A DNA stretch of 64,000 bases from Pyrenula massariospora (GCA_021030905.1 JAGFMI010000005.1:1674001-1738000); one strand, 5' to 3'. Counted from the stretch's first letter, positions 1 through 12,714 are shown. The notes: generated by a model from the sequence alone, not told the origin. Made by a program: numbers and translations.

Positions 1-693
1 CGGTTTTCCGCCATCAGGGTGCTGCTTATGCCTGTATGTGTGGGCTGTGGTACGGTAATCTTGACAGCCTCTGCTAGGGCCCATAATCACCTGTTGGGGA
101 AACATTAGAGACAGGGTCGACTGACATCATGCGGCGCTTACGCCGTTATTGATATCTTCCCATTCCTGGTATGGTATTTCGCTCTGGAGGCCCCCGACTC
201 GTTCTCTCTGAGCCCTGTAACCGCGAGGTGGATTTGGTGGATCTGGACGGAGCGACCATCTCCGGCTGTAGATGGGATCTTGCGGGTCGTCGTCGCAGTA
301 GTACCTATAATTTGAGCGAAACTGGTCCGGCTCTGGCCGCAAATTGACGAAAGCGGTCAAGATGTCTGGTAAAAACTATAAATGGGAGGCCGCAAGAATT
401 ATGGAATTGTTTTTACCCCTAACTTGCCGCACGGCATACTGATTACTGAATATGATGTCGGGATTATCCATAACCGTTATATCTGCTCTGAAAATCCTTG
501 CAAAAATAGTGGCGGTATATATCTCCCTGTTGTTGAATCTTCTGAGCGCATGTTTCGCCATATCCTGTGCTCCAAGAAATGCCCTAGCGAATCTGCGGTC
601 TGGCACATTGAAGCACGATGAATGGAACCAAAAACTATATTGTGTAAGGACTGTGATTGGCAAAAGAAGCATGCAGAGAATCGCAAATCTCAT
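1..693 (-). CDS. Secreted zincin-like protein, 5' part only (runs off left edge)
   Basis: Three exons can be read: 693-424, 375-142 and 90-1, with introns of 48 and 51 nt; the first donor (GTTAGG) is weak. The start is the Met at 693, which opens a signal peptide (MRFAILCMLLLPITVLTQ). The mature part has a YSFWFHSSC motif and, further on, YRYYCDDD. Both also occur, in the same order, in the gene at 38221-39671, so the two are paralogues. The layout (signal peptide, SC motif, R-Y-CDD block, then a downstream catalytic block) is that of fungal M35/peptidyl-Lys metalloendopeptidase-like zincins. The HExxH region would lie outside the window, so activity cannot be judged. Homology between the two copies is seen directly; the zincin assignment is from family memory. 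Confidence 0.55.
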
Positions 694-1607
694 GGTAAAA
701 CCCTAGGACCGAAAATCTAGAATATGGACTGATCGAATGGCAAAGAGATATAGCGAATGATAGAGACCATCGCTTTTGGAGAAGATACGTAAATGACGTG
801 TTTGGGAAGTAATATTGTCGTTATACCAACGTCAGTCTCATTCTACTGTGCAAAACTGTAGTTGATGGCAGGCAGAGTTATCTGTTGCTGGTAAAAGAGT
901 GGTGTGCAGCAGTGTCAAAAATATTGGATAGAGCTGGTAACAAGTACATGCGTGTATGAGCCACTTCGGAAGTAGCAGAATAGGAAGAGCTTGAGACGCG
1001 ACAGGGCTTGGGCGAAATCATAGCCCAGGCTAGGTTTGGCGAACACTGGTCACGAACAATCTATTCGTTAAATCTTCACACGTCGGCCTGATATCCAGTG
1101 TTCTATGAGTGAATTGTCGAGAGGGTATTCGATGAGGCATCTTCATCACGGACGAACAAAGTGAGCCGCCGTGGGTTGAAAGCTATCGAAATCCCAAATA
1201 CCTAGGCTCTTGTGGCTGCGTTCCGGCACATAGGGTCCACGATTAAGACGCACACCCGAAGTACAACGAATAGATACGTGACTGTGAAAACACAATTGTG
1301 AAGAGGAAAAAAGTAGAGAGGAGAATAGCCGTCGGCTGTAACGGCTTATTGCCTGCCGAAGGAGCGATCCACATCATCCCTGGCAGATCGTTGCCATGAG
1401 ATCATCTAGCTTGCGCCGGGTTGATTGCTAATATACCGGTTGATTGCTAATATACCTTAGACAGTCGTGACTTGGTTGGTAGAGATATTTCTTCGCAAAC
1501 CTGTCGTTCACTTTGAAGTTTGGTGTTGGTCGTTTGCTTTTTTCGCTCTCTTAGGTAGGTTGAAATTTTTGGTTTCTCCGCTCCGGCTCTGCCCTAAATC
1601 TAGAAAA
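694..1607. other. Divergent intergenic region between the zincin-like gene and the MFS gene
   Basis: No coding exon is supported here. The region separates two divergently transcribed genes and so must hold both promoters. Its only clear structure is a perfect 19-bp tandem duplication about 150 bp upstream of the MFS start, listed separately. Confidence 0.6.
1419..1456. repeat. Perfect 19-bp tandem duplication in the MFS promoter
   Basis: Two head-to-tail identical 19-bp units occupy 1419-1437 and 1438-1456, each containing TTGATTGCTAATATACC. They lie 152 bp upstream of the start of the MFS transporter gene. They could double a transcription-factor site or simply be a recent slippage event. 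Confidence 0.85.
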
Positions 1608-3590
1608 ATGTCAACAGACCAGAAAGATTTGAGCCCAGCCGAAATATCCAACCTTGCCTCAAAACCAACCACCTTCGACCTCCGAAAGTATACGTCTGCG
1701 GAAGAGAAACCAGCAATCCCACAGCCGCATTCAGATTCATCATCGACGGTCTCCCTCTCCCTCCCTCGCCAATCCCATAACGATGCTCGCCGCGATGACG
1801 CTCGGCCAGGAGCGGAGAACGGCCCGGCGGGCCATGGTGCACGAATACAAGAAAAAAAGCAAAGCAAAGAGAGGAGCAAAGACTACAGACAGGTGACTTG
1901 GGATGGCGACAACGATCCATCGAATCCACGCAACTTGCGGGCTGCACGCAAATGGTCGATTGTCGTCCTGGTGTCCCTGGGTTCCTTCGCCGTGTACGTT
2001 CCACCACGTGAAATTACGGCTATCGCTGACAGTATAGAACCAATGTTTCCTCCGTCTACACCTTGACCTACGATCAACTCACTAAAGAGTTCGGCTGTTC
2101 TAAACTTGTCGCAACACTGGGGCTCTCCGTCTATGTTTTTGGATTGGGTCTCGGGCCGATGCTTCTTGGTCCATTATCCGAATTCTACGGACGCAGACCG
2201 ATTTATTGGGGATCATTCACGCTATTTACAATCTTTCTGGTACCTTGTGCCGTCGCACAAAATCTCGCTACCATGTTGGTTGCTCGGTTTCTGGACGGCT
2301 TTGCCGGATCCGCCTTCCTGTCTGTAGCCGGTGGGACAGTCGGCGACATGTTTACTCGCGACACTTTGACTGGGCCAATGATGGTATACACAGCCAGCCC
2401 TTTTCTTGGTCCTGGCCTCGGTCCCGTCTATGCTGGCTTCATCAATTACCACACCAGCTGGCGCTGGACATTTTACGCGTTGATCATATTCTCTGGAATT
2501 TTGAACGTTGGGATTTGTCTTTTTGTCCCAGAGACTTTTCACCCCGTGCTCCTGCGGGACAAAGCTCGGAAACTTCGGAAAGAGACCGGCGATGAACGAT
2601 ATCGAGCTCCGATAGAGGTTATGGATCGCTCAATTGTCCAAACTATAATTCGTTCTTGTTACCGGCCTTTCCAACTGCTGACTTTGGAATTTATGATCAC
2701 TAACCTCTGCATTTTCTCTTCAATCCTATTGGGCATCCTCTATCTCTTCTTTGGCGCATTCGACCTAGTCTTTACAAAGGTGTACGACTTCAATCTCTGG
2801 CAAGTTGGCTTATCGTTTTGCGGCATCCTCTTCGGTATGCTCGTGGCTATAGCCACCGATCCAATCTGGCATAATAATCATAAACGGCTGGTGAGAAATC
2901 ACGAACAGGCTACTGGAAACATTGGAAGCTCAGAGCCCGAGTTCAGACTGCCGCCAGCAATAGCAGGCGCGCCATTGACAGTGATTGGATTGTTCTGGTT
3001 TGCGTGGACTATCTATCGCTCTGTCCACTGGATTGTGCCCATCATTGGTAGTGCTTTCTTCGGTTGTGGGTATGTCTCTCCCATTCCATCACCACTCTAC
3101 TCCTCAATGCTAAGGTCTCATTCACAGAACCATCCTCGTCTTCTCCGGAGTATTCACTTTCCTGGTTGAAGGCTATCCACTCTTCGCTGCGTCTGCCCTC
3201 GCTGCAAACAGTTTTTCCAGGTCTATATTTGCAGCGGCATTCCCCTTGTTTGGCAATCAGAGTATGTTTCCCCTGCAAAACTGATAAGCATTGCAACGGC
3301 TGTCTGTTATTCCAAATTCTCCTGTCGAATGCCGCTGTCTTGTTTGACTTTGCCACGTGTAGTTGTGGGATGACTGACGGTAGATCGCAGTGTACAACAA
3401 ACTTGGCTTTCACTGGGCGACGACGCTCCTCGCCCTTTTGACACTTGCCTTGGCGCCGTTCCCGTAAGCCGCGACCCAGCATTTCATTGCTGGAAATAGA
3501 GAGACTGATCGTTCGGTGGTTAGGTACATATTCTTCCGCCACGGCAAGAGGATCCGGGCAAGGAGCAAGTTTGCTTCTGCAAAGCAATGA
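1608..3590 (+). CDS. MFS multidrug/polyamine transporter, DHA1 family
   Basis: Plasma-membrane H+ antiporter of the FLR1/TPO-like DHA1 group, predicted to export drugs or polyamines. Five exons join in phase: 1608-1993, 2038-3069, 3128-3261, 3391-3463 and 3524-3590, giving 563 aa. A hydrophilic N-terminus of about 110 residues precedes TM1. After the first splice the protein reads AVTNVSSVYTLTYDQ, the usual TM1 region. The motif A equivalent GPLSEFYGRRP lies near residues 173-183 and the antiporter motif C equivalent is GPGLGPVYAGF. The last exons restore the conserved end of the family (VEGYPLFAASALAANSFSR, then YIFFRHGKRIRARSKF). Length and topology are normal, so the gene looks intact. The start is the only suitable Met before the acidic N-terminal tail. 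Substrate is not deducible. Confidence 0.9.
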
Positions 3591-6500
3591 ATCGAAACAC
3601 GACAGAAATACGACAGAAACCTTCCCACGCGGGAAAGCGGCTCTTACCAGTTGGACGGGCTTCGTCGTCGAACGGAGATGGTCCGAAGTGACAGGTCCCA
3701 TGGGCCGCCGCCCTGATCTCACACGGCGAACGTGGCAGGAGCGCCATTCTCGCCTCCCACGCACCTCTGTGGTCGAAGGATCGCAGAGGAATCCAGAACC
3801 AGAATCGAACGCTCCCGCCAAGCCAAACAAGCGAGAAAACTGGCAGCTTTTGGGAAACGGCTCTAACCCATCAATTCTGAGTTTTTTCTGTTTCACTGCA
3901 TGGGCCGGTCGACCCCCCTCTATGCCTCTCTTTCTCTCTCGCGCCGTACCGAAGATAGCGCGGACGTTTCACAGGCTAGCACTTGATTGGGCAAATGCAC
4001 CGAGGGCGTTTGTCCTACATGAAGGGTGTGTCGATTGATGGCTGGGCGTGTGATCGCTTTGGGTATAGCTGCCGAGCGGGTGAGTCCTGTATGTACGTTG
4101 TCTAGGGTGTCTTTGGGATGGTCGGATCGGCATGGCCGGTAGCTTAAACCCCCCCCAGGATCTGGAAGGGAACTAGAGAGCGGGCCGTAGAAGCCAGAAA
4201 TCCTCTAGTTTGGGAAAATCTTGGGAGACGGAGACGGATGGCTTTCAGGAATTAAGATTGAGTTGGCTGGCCACCACGCTATAAAATCGGCGGGCTTGAC
4301 TCAAGACGGTGGCGTTTGAGGCGTTAAGGTTGTACTTCGGGGCCGGATTAGGAAGGTGGCCAAGCGCAGCTGGTTGGATTAGGAAATCAGGTCGACGGGT
4401 TCAGCGTGGCTGGCTCCTAAACTTTAATCCTGGAGTTAGCCGCTTCCTTCGAAGGAATATATGCTGCAACGGACAACATCCGTGAGCACAAAGCTTATAT
4501 CGGGCGATGGGTGGTCTTGGAATTTTGTCGAATGGCAGTGCGACCCAGAATATGCACGCTCGAGGCGCACCCCTGCAGTCCTTGATTTGCCACGTCAGGA
4601 TGCAGCATGCGTCTGCGAATGACTGTTCTGGGATAGATTGATCGGCGCTATTGGTCGTTGATCTGCGCAAGCTCGATCTGGCATGGTGCCCGTTCGTATT
4701 TCTCTTTTTTCTAAGGTACTTTTTGGAGCAGGGGTCGTGCAGGTTTTGAGTTTGAAAAGCCCCCGATCACAGATGCGATGCAAGGCACCACATATAGGTA
4801 TCCCGCGTTATAGAGTTTTGATTTCTGTAGTGTTCAAAGTTAATCTCTTACCATTGGGAAGATCAATGTTGAAGATGCTATGCTAGGGTGTGGATTGCAA
4901 GGAGACTGACAATGGAGGTGCACTCCCCCTCCCATCTCACCATCCCCGCCCTGTCATTGCGATCAGAGCCAAGCCACAATCGATAGTCAACTCAGATTGC
5001 GTACCTCTATCTCCATCTGATAAGACACGGCTACTGGAGGAGCGATCATAACAATCGAGATATTGTCGTCAGGCCCGCATGATGGATTGTCATCACGACT
5101 TTCACCGCCTTCTCTCTGACCCATGTTCGCCGCCGATCTGTGGAATGGGAAATGTTGTCTGCGTTACTCCACTTACCTCCAGAATGAGATCCTATGCAGT
5201 GACCGAATACTTGCTTCTTTACGAGTCGGTTTACGAGGCCGCCCCTTCAAATCGACTCGATAGGTGATGCCAGGGCCGGTCGATCAAGAAGAAGGTTTCG
5301 CCCGCTCCGATGCAGGAACAGATCTTCTGATCGCCGCCTGCCTCAGCCTCTCCCAAGTCATGTCTTAGGTTACCGAGGCAGGTATACGGAGGATGATGAT
5401 TCCGTTGGTTGGGTGTGACCAGGCGGCTCGCTCGCTACCGCCGCGGCGGCCAAGACATACTTGCCCGCATGTCTGGCATGGATGAGGCGGGGTGAGACGG
5501 TTCATGATCAGAGCACGTGCATGAGCTGGCGCCGGGGAGATGGTACAACCAAGTCTCAGACAAGGAACGACCAATGAGTAGAAGGGCATCGAGAGAAGGC
5601 CTGCAGCAAAGCGTTGTTAGCACTAAGGCGCGCCGTACCGCCGGCGGGTGAACCAGGGCCCCGGTGAAGTTGTTGAGCAGGTGCCTTGGTGTTGGGAATT
5701 TCCAAGCACTGTAAAGGTCAGGCCTGATGATGATGCAGAGCTGATTCTGTAGGCGAGATGAACACGCTCCTAGCGATGCGTGGGGGGGTCCAGGTGCAGA
5801 AAGGAGCTTCGATTCTGATTCCAGATGCATTGTTGGGAACAGACTGCGTCAGGAATCGTGCTGGGAATCGCGGATCAAGCGGATGATGGTAGGGTTGTCC
5901 CTGGGAATGAAGGGCCAGGACTCGTCAGCGACTGTCCCTAGAATACTAGACAGACCGGTGAATTGTAAAGAAAATCGCACAAGATGAAACCTATAAAGAG
6001 GGAAAGGATCTGGGAAGTAGGCTCATATAATTGCGGCACTCTAAATATCCAGAGCAATATGAAAAGGAACACAGGAAAAGCGGTACAACATCGATGCTGG
6101 CGCTTTGAGGACGATTCGTCATCAAAGGGAAACCATAGGTATGCAGGAGACATTGTGATCATCAAGACTCGCGATGTCGCACACCCAGTTTCCAGGCACC
6201 GATGGTCTACCTGAATCGAACATACGATCAGAGATCATGACCAGGAGACGCTGCATTGCAACTGAGATACCATGGGATTATGGTGTGCACCCATCGTCCA
6301 GGGCCCAGTGCGTAGACACATCTGTCATATGCACGCGTCCGATTGCAGTCATGCGCTCGCTCTGTTTGCGGCAATAGAGATGAAGTTCTGGGGGAGCGAG
6401 TGAAAGTAGGGGAGGCGGGCCAACGAGGGTTTCTTGCTGAAACAGTCGACGGGATCCGAAAACGAAGTCGATCGCCTGGGGGTCCTAGGTAGGGACTGGG

Positions 6501-8107
6501 ATGGTCTGAGATAGGATTCAGAGGCGCTGATAATAAGGTCAAATTGCGACGGCTCGCTGGGGGGGGTGGATTATGAGTAGTCTCGCAGCTGGTAGGGTTT
6601 TCGGCACGATCGGTGATTGGGTTTGGGGGAGTGCATGGCTAGTTTCAATTGTTTTCTGCGAGCCTTGCTGCCGGGACGAGCTAACGCTTGATGAGTGAGG
6701 CAAATGAGCACTACAGGCTCCAAGGACAAGCAACATGGATGGAGGAGGTGCAGCATGCAGCTGGTGGTGTTGTTGGTGGCAGCGCGGGAACCTGAAAGCG
6801 ACCTGGTGGATTCGACTCCGGTTTGCCCCGCAGAGAGCTGGCCGAGGGGGAATTGAAGCGATCACGCCAGAACACCACACCCACCAACGACCACCACCAC
6901 CACTATCACCACCATTAATTCCCCACTGCCACCACCTTCTCCGCCGCGGAGCTCACCAGGCTCCAGATCGACACCCTGCCCTGAAGTACGTCCTCCCGCG
7001 TCCCGGAGCTGTCAAGCACATGGTTTGAGACAGTGTGGCTTGTCCTTCGGCCGTGAATCCCATGCCCGTGTTGCGCAACTTGATCCCGCTACCGTTGGAC
7101 CCCAGTCGAGAGGAGATTGAGAATACGAAGGTGGAGAGAAGGGAAAGTCTCATCCAGAGTGCAACAGGCAGTCGCATACCCGGCCGTGGCCGATGTGGTC
7201 TGCAATACATCAAGCCACGGACACGACCCGCATCCGTCCATTATCGCCATATTTAGAAGACACCTACTACCGCGTACGACCAACCTTCCTCAGTCGCCGA
7301 AGCTACCTACCTTCAGCCTCTTGTCTTGTTGGCCACCCATTCTCCTCAACGTTTCTGGTCCGCTCGCCGTGAGCGGCGTTAGTCAAGCGGTGGATCGCCC
7401 GCCTACACATCGCAGGCTTGCCATTACGCAAAGAAATCACTACGCGCTCATCCGTCCTACTTTTTGCCGTTACACCACGCACGTCGTCCAAGCTACCTGC
7501 CCACCTTGTTCCGTCGCGTGATCGAATAGGCGTGCCTCATATCTCCCCTCCGTCATACCGTACCCTACCGCCAGACGTCATTACCCAGCCAAAGAGAATT
7601 CTGATACTGCCCAGGTTGGTCCCGCCACAGCGGTTCGCCTGCTTCTTACATACTGTGTCAGCGTCGACGGAGCCACAGGGGTGCTTGTGCACCCTCCGCT
7701 GGGAAATTCAATCAGCCGGGCTCCTGCAGATCAAGCACGAACGTGGGCATATCGGCACCGGGCAGGTCTTAGAACGCCGACCTTGGGTCCTATCACTTTC
7801 TGGAACAGGACTCTCCATTATTCCCAATCGAGGGGTTTCAGCATTATACAAGCCAGGTCCTTGTACTGGCCAAGGCTGGTGCAGTCTGGGGCGCAAGCTC
7901 GCAGGCCACCTGCTGCCGGCCACTCCTGCTGGAGGGTCGTTAGCGAGCTTAGATAGGCAAAGGACCAAGCCAGCAACGCTGGCTCACTGGAGCGCCCCCC
8001 TTGCCCCAAGAGGCATACTCTGGTTTGGTTCCGGTGCAGCATAGCGAGACGTAGTTGCAGGCCACCAGGCGGGCACCCTCTACCCCGGTCTTGGACAATA
8101 TTATATT
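3591..8107. other. Long gene-free stretch upstream of acuK
   Basis: About 4.5 kb in which I see only short open frames without recognisable domains. Much of the proximal part is probably the acuK promoter and a long 5' leader. From about 6735 to 6945 the plus strand changes from G-rich (GGTGG-type repeats) to C-rich (CCACC-type repeats). These could pair with each other in a transcript, but no function is shown. Confidence 0.5.
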
Positions 8108-10476
8108 ATGACCTCGGACGCTGAAGATGGGCCGGATTCGCTGGATCGTTCGCCCTCAGCGAGTCCTGCCGTCGAGGATCGAGAGAGCGGTAGTGACCCA
8201 GAGGGCACCGAAATGGCGGAGCATCCTGAGATCAAGAGTGAAGGAGCCGCTACAAAGAGCTCTTCAGCAAAAGACCCATTGCGACCGAGACGTAAGAAGG
8301 CCCGGAGAGCTTGTTTTGCGTGCCAGAGGGCGCATCTGACGTGCGGTATGTTCATGTCGGGTTGTTTCGACATGTCATTTTTCTTTTTCCGCTCTTACAT
8401 TTTCGTTGATCTCGGCGGTGGTGCTAGTCCGCAACAATAGATTTGGGCTAACACGTGCGTTCTGCTCACAGGAGATGAACGCCCATGCCAACGATGTATC
8501 AAGCGTGGGCTCCAAGCTGCGTGCCAGGACGGCGTTCGGAAAAAGGCCAAGTATCTCCATGATGCTCCAGCTGAAGCGTTGATGCCAGGAGTTAATGGCA
8601 CCAATCTTTACAATCACGCTGCCGCCATGCGCCATAACCTCGCTTTACACAACCAAGATGCTGCTCAGCAGGCTCAAGCAAACAACTACTATCCTTCCGC
8701 ACCACAGACGTACAACGTCTATCCATCAAAGCAGTCCATCCCAGGTCCTCAGATGATGCCAGATGGTGATCTCAATCTTGCTGCCTATGGTCAGCAACAA
8801 TCACCAGTCTCCCCAGGTTTCAATTCGCAGCTACATCAGACTATACCAACCTCAAATGTTGTTCAACAGGGACCCGAAACTGGCGCAAATATGTCAAATG
8901 CATGGAACGGCGCCATATTCGATCCGAGCGACCCAGCTTTGTTCAACTTCGACCTTGCGTCCATGAACTTCGGCAATCATTACGGCGCCCTCGAATTTGG
9001 GATGCTAGGGCATATGGCAACCGGTGCAGGCGAAAACCAATCATCTGACTGTCGTACGCAGAGAGGATCCGTAGGTCAGACGAACGGTTCAAGTCAATAT
9101 ACGCCGTCCGTGTTTAACGAAAGCCCGAGCTCACAGCAACCCTTTGTGTATAATGACATGCCAATGGGCGATTGGTCCAATGGCAATCAGAACGCCTATG
9201 GGCAAACGTTCCACAGACAATCCGACGTCCCAAATGGTTTTATTATCGATAATACTCCTGTGTCCTTCACTTCTCCCGAATCTATCTCCTCACCTCAAGG
9301 CCATATGAATCCGAATTTTGAAGACTCGCCAACTATGACGACATCCGCTTTTAAGCAAACGCCTCCAACTGCTTCAACGACGCCGATTCAGTCTCATCCA
9401 ACTCTGCAAAAACCACCTCCTCAAGCACAGCAGCATACACTTCCTTTCCAACCTCCCCGCCAATCCCAGTTCCCTATAGCGACGCCAAAACCCTCTCCCA
9501 AGAATCGTGCTCAACAAGCTCACGGGTCCCGCTACTCCGATCCTTCTGAAATATACACAAGTGTGTCTGCTCCTTACTCGTATACGGCCGGCTTCCACAG
9601 TCTGATTTCATACATTCAGCGGCGCTTCTCAACCTCTTCAACGAATACTCTCCGCATCGCCAAGGCGCTTGCGTCAATACGTCCCTCCTTCATCGCGACT
9701 ACTAAGACACTGAATCGAGACGACTTGATATTCATGGAAAAATGCTTTCAGAGAACATTATGGGAATACCATGGCTTCATTGAAGGCTGTGGCACACCAA
9801 CCATCATTGCCCGACGAACAGGCGAGATAGTTGACGTCGGCAAAGAGTTCTGCATGGTCTCGGGCTGGTCACGGGAAGTCTTACTCGGCCGAGAGCCGAA
9901 CCTCAACGTCAACCGGGGAGGTACCAGTAACTCCACGGCGGGAAATTCTGCGAATACGACCGGACGGGCCGGCTACAACACACCTCGTCTTCCCGCTATG
10001 GATGAGAACCAGAACAGTGGAGAGCGCACGCCGGGCCGTCCACAGCCGGTGTTCCTTGCAGAGCTACTGGATGATGAGAGCGTGGTTAACTTTTACGAGG
10101 ATTTTGCGCGTCTCGCGTTTGGAGACTCCCGTGGTAGTGCTAGGGGTCATTGCACCTTACTGAAATACCGCACGAAAGAGATCCCACTGTCGGCTCCATC
10201 TGATCCTGAGACTGGCGATCGACCTCAAACCGCCAACCGGGGGAATAGCGCGCCGAATATGAAGAACGCCTATCGACAACAAGGAGCCGCGCCTCCGCGG
10301 AAGATTGAAAATCTAGGCGTGACCGACGGAAAGGTCGAATGCGCATACTGCTGGTCAGTGAAAAGGGATGTATTCGATATTCCAATGCTGATCGTGATGA
10401 ATGTACGCCCCGAAATTTCTGCCCCCACGTACGGCTCGGATTGCTAATTGGAGTTTAGTTCTTGCCATATGTCTAA
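8108..10476 (+). CDS. acuK: Zn2Cys6-PAS transcription activator of gluconeogenesis (AcuK/ERT1 family)
   Basis: Nuclear activator of gluconeogenic genes; with AcuM it controls PEP carboxykinase and fructose-1,6-bisphosphatase in Aspergillus (family knowledge). Three exons, 8108-8345, 8472-10402 and 10459-10476, give 728 aa. The zinc cluster is split by intron 1: C69, C72, C79, then C85, C88 and C97 (CX2CX6CX5CX2CX8C), preceded by a basic RRKKARR patch. A long Gln/Asn/Pro/Ser-rich middle follows. A PAS-type region starts near residue 496 and continues into the [20 protein letters not shown] block. The third exon is only 18 nt; it replaces an unlike read-through tail with FLPYV after IPMLIVMN, the ending expected for the family. 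The gene looks complete and is probably expressed constitutively at low level. Confidence 0.92.
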
Positions 10477-12155
10477 GCAAAACGGCACACCTGAATGAAT
10501 GGATGGTGGGCTTAGCCGCATCGGAACATTCCTAGCGGTTGGTTACCAGGTTGGCGCTTGCTAGCGCCGGTACTATAATGTCGGCCGAAAAGCAACCGGG
10601 ACACTTTTTTGAATATGCTTGGGTTGATGATGCTGATGCAGGTATAAATTACGAGATGAAAGATCGATGTGATTAGCATATGACTAGCGGGGTTTGAAGG
10701 TGCATCAATGGCGTACATGTCACAATAGGAGCCAAAGGGAATGAGTATGTGGAATGAGAAACGGACAAGCTGGAAGACATTGGGAAGTCGGCGGCGCGCT
10801 TGAATAATCCCCTGTACACGTTTCTTCTTTTTCATTTTCACACATTGTATATCGAATACCCGATAAACTATAGTACAAAGAAAGAGCCATAATACCTCTT
10901 CAAAAGCAAAGTAATCTCTCGTGCAACATTGGCTGGGAAGTTTCCTAACAGTCAGATCTGCTGCAGTGACTTCTTCACGAAAGCTGTCTCTTCATCTTGC
11001 CCTCTAGTCCCACATCGTCCCCAGCACAGGCTCCCCACTGCTCAGACTCCTCGGGATCTCGTAGGTCCGGCCACTGTCCGAGCTTAGAAACATGCTCCCC
11101 GGCGTGAGTACATAAATTTTTGCTGTAAATATCTACAAAGATATTGTACCTTCAAGCACATCAGCACTAGTCCATCTTAGGTATAGACAGCTTGGCATCT
11201 ACAACTTTTGCCCACAGCTTTTCAAAAAGGCAAGACTAGACCCTCGTCGACATTCGCATAAACTCTCTGCGAATTACTGCATCTCGGCATCCCATTTCAA
11301 TTTTGTGGGAAGAATTGCTGGTAACCAACAACAACGTGCGACGGCTTCGCCGATGCAATAGATCGATGGCCGTCACAAGGAAAAGAGGGCAAGAGCAGTT
11401 TGAGGACATTGCGGTGTTGGGCACTCTCGCCGCAGTCCTCTTCTTGGGAAGTGAGGTGGAGCTTTTTGCTCTACGGTAGAGATTCTCGAATCTCTCATTG
11501 CTAAAATTTCCTTGGCAGCTATGGCCTCGTCGCTCGGCGTTGCGTCCTTCTCCACCAGGGCAATGGAAACGGAGCTCACCAGAGCGGTGTGTTGTGGAGG
11601 CTCTAATCACTTCGAAAGGTTTGTCCTTTGGCTCTTTGAGTCATCGAGAGAGCTCCTCTGGCTTCGAGCACAGAGGACATAACTTCATATGTTCTTTACA
11701 ACGCAACTACAAAACCAAAGAACCATGCTCATATAGGTTTCTGAAGTCATTCTGCCTGTTCTCTTTGTTCAAGAATCCTCAAACCACCATCGACTTCGAA
11801 GCCTGATCCATCCAGCTTTGGTTGTGACTATAATGCTCGTCCTCCGCACACAAGGTCTTTCAGGCAGGGAGCAAACCAGCAACAATGAGATCACTAAACT
11901 ACAATTTGCCCAAGATCTATCCGATCATCGTCCTCGAGGCGACCATCTTGAGACTCGTCACAGCGCCGTCTAGCGGTTCGGATAAGTGATCTCATTTACT
12001 GAGATCGATGAAGATTTTCACCTAAGGCCCTAGGCAGTTAAATTGATACTCTTACTGGACCTATAAAGGCAATGCGGCAGGTAAAAGGAATAGCTGAGGG
12101 CCTGTTGTTGCCCTTAGATGCTGACACCTTCTTCCTGTCCCTGACCGATGCATCA
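10477..12155. other. Intergenic region downstream of acuK
   Basis: No gene is supported. A minus-strand open stretch around 11373-11700 has coding-like composition (for example VSIALVEKDATPSDEAIAAK) but no start, domain or splice structure that I can complete. It could be the trace of a small lineage-specific gene. Confidence 0.4.
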
Positions 12156-12640
12156 TTTTAGACTCATACCCTACATTAGCTGACGAACTCATTCAATGCT
12201 CACAAAATTAAGCGAGTGAGAATTATCCAAGAAATACAACACAAGAACCAAATTTATACAGCTGATCTACGGCTTGGCCGCGGAAGAAAAAATCCCTTTC
12301 CCTGGCCTGTACGGCACGTGTTTTCTCGATATTTCTCTTTCTCTCGATATTCCCATAGCATTATCGGGTGACATATGGAAGCGCCCCTCCCCTTACCCCA
12401 TTTATCGTTTTAGACTCATACTCTACGTGAGCTGACGAATTCTTTCAATCCTCAAATATTTCGCGAGTAGAAAGCACCGAACAAGTACAACATGGGAGTC
12501 GCGTTTGTCTAAACAATCTACAATCTAGCTGAGCGAAAAAAGCCGCTTTCCCCGACCTATCCTGGCCTGCTTCTTGACATTCCTGTCTTGATATCCCCAC
12601 AGCATTTCAGACCACATATAGAACCCCCCACCCCCGGGCC
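12156..12640. repeat. Diverged 252-bp tandem duplication
   Basis: Copy 1 is about 12156-12407 and copy 2 about 12408-12640. Both open with TTTTAGACTCATA and share, in the same order and spacing, blocks such as AGCTGACGAA, TTTCAATC/TTCAATGC, ACAACA, CCTGGCCTG, GATAT.CCCA.AGCAT and ACATAT.GAA. Roughly a quarter or more of the positions differ, so the duplication is old or was mutated quickly. It abuts the 3' end of FMN1. No coding potential is seen. Confidence 0.75.
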
Positions 12641-12714
12641 TATACCTGAATCACAGCAACAATTGACCGATCACCAGCCAGCCCCCCACCCCAACCCAAC
12701 CAACACATTCGGTC

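Noticed and set aside
1990-2040. Apparent premature stop in the MFS transporter after about 130 codons
   Set aside because: A 44-nt intron (1994-2037) removes it and gives the conserved TM1 sequence; the gene is intact.
5365-5830. Minus-strand open frames of 74 and 131 codons upstream of acuK
   Set aside because: No domain, no signal peptide, biased composition and no splice partners; best explained as chance.
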